Of a stretch of DNA of 64,000 nt, positions 62,942 to 64,000 are shown piece after piece. Position 1 is the stretch's first letter; each line of letters starts with the position of its first letter. Position numbers and translations under genes: made by a program. This DNA comes from an uncultured Pirellula sp. (lineage in GTDB: Bacteria; Planctomycetota; Planctomycetia; Pirellulales; Pirellulaceae), in assembly GCA_903858115.1 (NCBI GenBank), contig CAIOHR010000402.1:1-64000 (forward strand). Direction: 5' to 3'. Below the pieces are notes generated by a model. It ran no database searches. It had not been told where the DNA came from and saw nothing but the letters and a program-made list of their open reading frames with translations.

Positions 62942-63862
62942 ATGATTCGAACCATGCAATTACTTTTGATCTGTGTTTGTCTATCGAACTGCCAGTTTCT
63001 GGTCGCGGAAGAAGCCAAGCTTCGGATCATCTGCTTTGGTGCGCACCCGGACGATGCTGAGTACAAATGCGGCGGCGCTGCCGCACAATGGGCCAAACTG
63101 GGGCACCACGTCAAATTGGTCTCAGTCACCAACGGCGATATCGGGCATTGGCAAATGGCTGGCGGCCCGTTGGCAATGCGGCGGACGCAAGAGTCTGCCG
63201 AAGTGGCCAAGCGACTGGGAGTGACGAGCCAAGTGCTCGATATTCACGACGGCGAACTGGAGCCAACTCTAGAAAATCGACGCCTCATTACTCGCCTCAT
63301 TCGTGAATGGAATGCGGACATTGTTATTTCACATCGACCATGGGACTACCATCCAGACCATCGCTACGTGGGTGTTCTCGTTCAAGATGCGGCTTACATG
63401 GTGACTGTGCCTTTCTTTTGCCCCGACACTAAACCATTGCAAAAGAATCCTGTCTTTCTTTACTCCAGCGACTCGTTCAAGAAACCGTATCCGTTCGTTG
63501 CTGATATTGCAGTCGCAGTCGACGTTGTGTTTGAGCAAAAGATCGATGCACTCATGGCGCTCGAATCTCAAACGTTCGAGGGTGGTGCCAATGGAACCGC
63601 CGAATCCACCAATGCTGCTCCACCTGCGTCCAAGCCAGAACTGCGACGTGAGTGGCTCAAAGAACGATGGGTGAAGCGGTCCAAGAACGAAGCAGACCGG
63701 TTCCGAGACTCGTTGCAAAAATGGTATGGGGCAGAGAAAGGAAAAGCAGTCCTCTACGCGGAAGCGTTTGAAATCTGCGAATACGGGCGCCAGCCAACCC
63801 CAGAAGAAATTCGAAAGCTGTTTCCTTTCTTGCCACCAGCTTCCAATTCGAAAGTGGAGTGA
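62942..63862 (+). CDS. Exported PIG-L family deacetylase
   Basis: A 306-aa zinc-dependent deacetylase of the LmbE/PIG-L group, with a signal sequence (LLLICVCLSNCQFLVA; the Cys could be a lipobox). The zinc motif AHPDD lies at residues 34-38 and the distal HPDH near residue 137. The family removes acetyl groups from N-acetylglucosamine-type substrates (for example GlcNAc-PI, mycothiol and bacillithiol precursors); exported planctomycete members are common and their substrates unknown. ATG at 62942 preferred to a TTG at 62936. Divergent from the receptor-OmpA operon, with a 240-base shared promoter region. Confidence 0.9.
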   Translation: MIRTMQLLLICVCLSNCQFLVAEEAKLRIICFGAHPDDAEYKCGGAAAQWAKLGHHVKLVSVTNGDIGHWQMAGGPLAMRRTQESAEVAKRLGVTSQVLDIHDGELEPTLENRRLITRLIREWNADIVISHRPWDYHPDHRYVGVLVQDAAYMVTVPFFCPDTKPLQKNPVFLYSSDSFKKPYPFVADIAVAVDVVFEQKIDALMALESQTFEGGANGTAESTNAAPPASKPELRREWLKERWVKRSKNEADRFRDSLQKWYGAEKGKAVLYAEAFEICEYGRQPTPEEIRKLFPFLPPASNSKVE

Positions 63863-63955
63863 AACGATTGGGCACGTAGTTTGCTTCTCGTTGTCTTCCG
63901 ATATTAGCCCTAAACGTTAACAAACAGTTTACTCGGGAATTTTAAAGGAAACCAA

Positions 63956-64000
63956 ATGATGACGGTAACCGACCAATCGAATGACAGATGCGCGTCGAGT
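63956..64000 (+). CDS. Start of a further gene, cut by the window end
   Basis: ATGATGACGGTAACC opens a frame that stays open for all 15 codons to the window end (MMTVTDQSNDRCASS), with AAAGGAAA placed five to ten bases upstream, a strong ribosome site. Too short to identify. It would follow the PIG-L gene by about 90 bases. Confidence 0.5.
   Translation, partial: MMTVTDQSNDRCASS

Overview
The window looks like a chromosomal segment of a planctomycete, most likely of the Pirellulales (Rhodopirellula/Blastopirellula type). The sequence-level reasons are the paired DUF1549/DUF1553-cytochrome (PSCyt1/PSD1) and DUF1501 genes (two sets), a DUF1559 prepilin-like protein, a cytochrome c-WD40 fusion, a sulfatase with signal peptide, a Gfo/Idh/MocA oxidoreductase with a Tat signal, PPC-domain proteins and many short palindromic repeats between genes. 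No transposase, integrase, phage gene, rRNA or CRISPR array was seen. One tRNA gene, Val(UAC), is present.

Layout. 0.2-5 kb: queG with a coupled DCC thiol-oxidoreductase gene, a divergent YkgJ-type Cys-cluster protein, and a sulfatase. 5.2-12.2 kb: a translation and replication housekeeping block on the minus strand (rpsU, tRNA-Val, rpmE, prfA, prmC, glyS, priA). 12.4-21.3 kb: plus-strand lipoprotein, oxidoreductase, App1-type phosphatase, a DUF1549/DUF1553 plus DUF1501 pair, and an unknown protein. 21.7-29.5 kb: a purple-acid-phosphatase-like enzyme, the DUF1559 protein, a three-gene membrane operon with one-base overlaps, then TPR and PQQ-propeller genes, separated by repeat-rich spacers. 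29.6-37.8 kb: a compact four-gene minus-strand operon (DUF1501, PPC protein, DUF1549/DUF1553, cytochrome-WD40). 38.1-44.8 kb: a TlpA-like thioredoxin, then a disturbed region in which the 3' end of lpxI occurs three times, followed by intact lpxI and lpxD. 45.0-50.1 kb: a YhaO/YhaN-like (SbcD/SbcC-like) pair. 50.4-54.5 kb: a class V aminotransferase coupled to a PLC/GDPD-like gene, a Cys-rich outer-membrane-type protein and a very small membrane protein. 54.5-62.7 kb: a seven-gene minus-strand operon. 62.9-64 kb: a PIG-L deacetylase and the start of one more gene.

The best candidate for an undescribed system is the 54.5-62.7 kb operon. It combines a nitrate/taurine-type ABC importer (ATPase, permease, lipoprotein receptor) with two large proteins that each fuse an ABC solute-receptor-like domain to an OmpA-like peptidoglycan-binding domain, a membrane-anchored von Willebrand A protein, and a membrane-anchored coiled-coil protein. 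The inferred theme is a receptor/importer assembly tethered to the cell wall; ligand and function are unknown.

The second notable region is 39.4-42.9 kb, where two truncated copies of the lpxI 3' end flank orphan genes. One copy differs from intact lpxI only at synonymous sites over 50 codons, which points to recombination with a diverged functional lpxI rather than local decay. The spacers also carry dispersed palindromes, a 36-bp tandem repeat and a tandem two-hairpin element with compensatory base changes.
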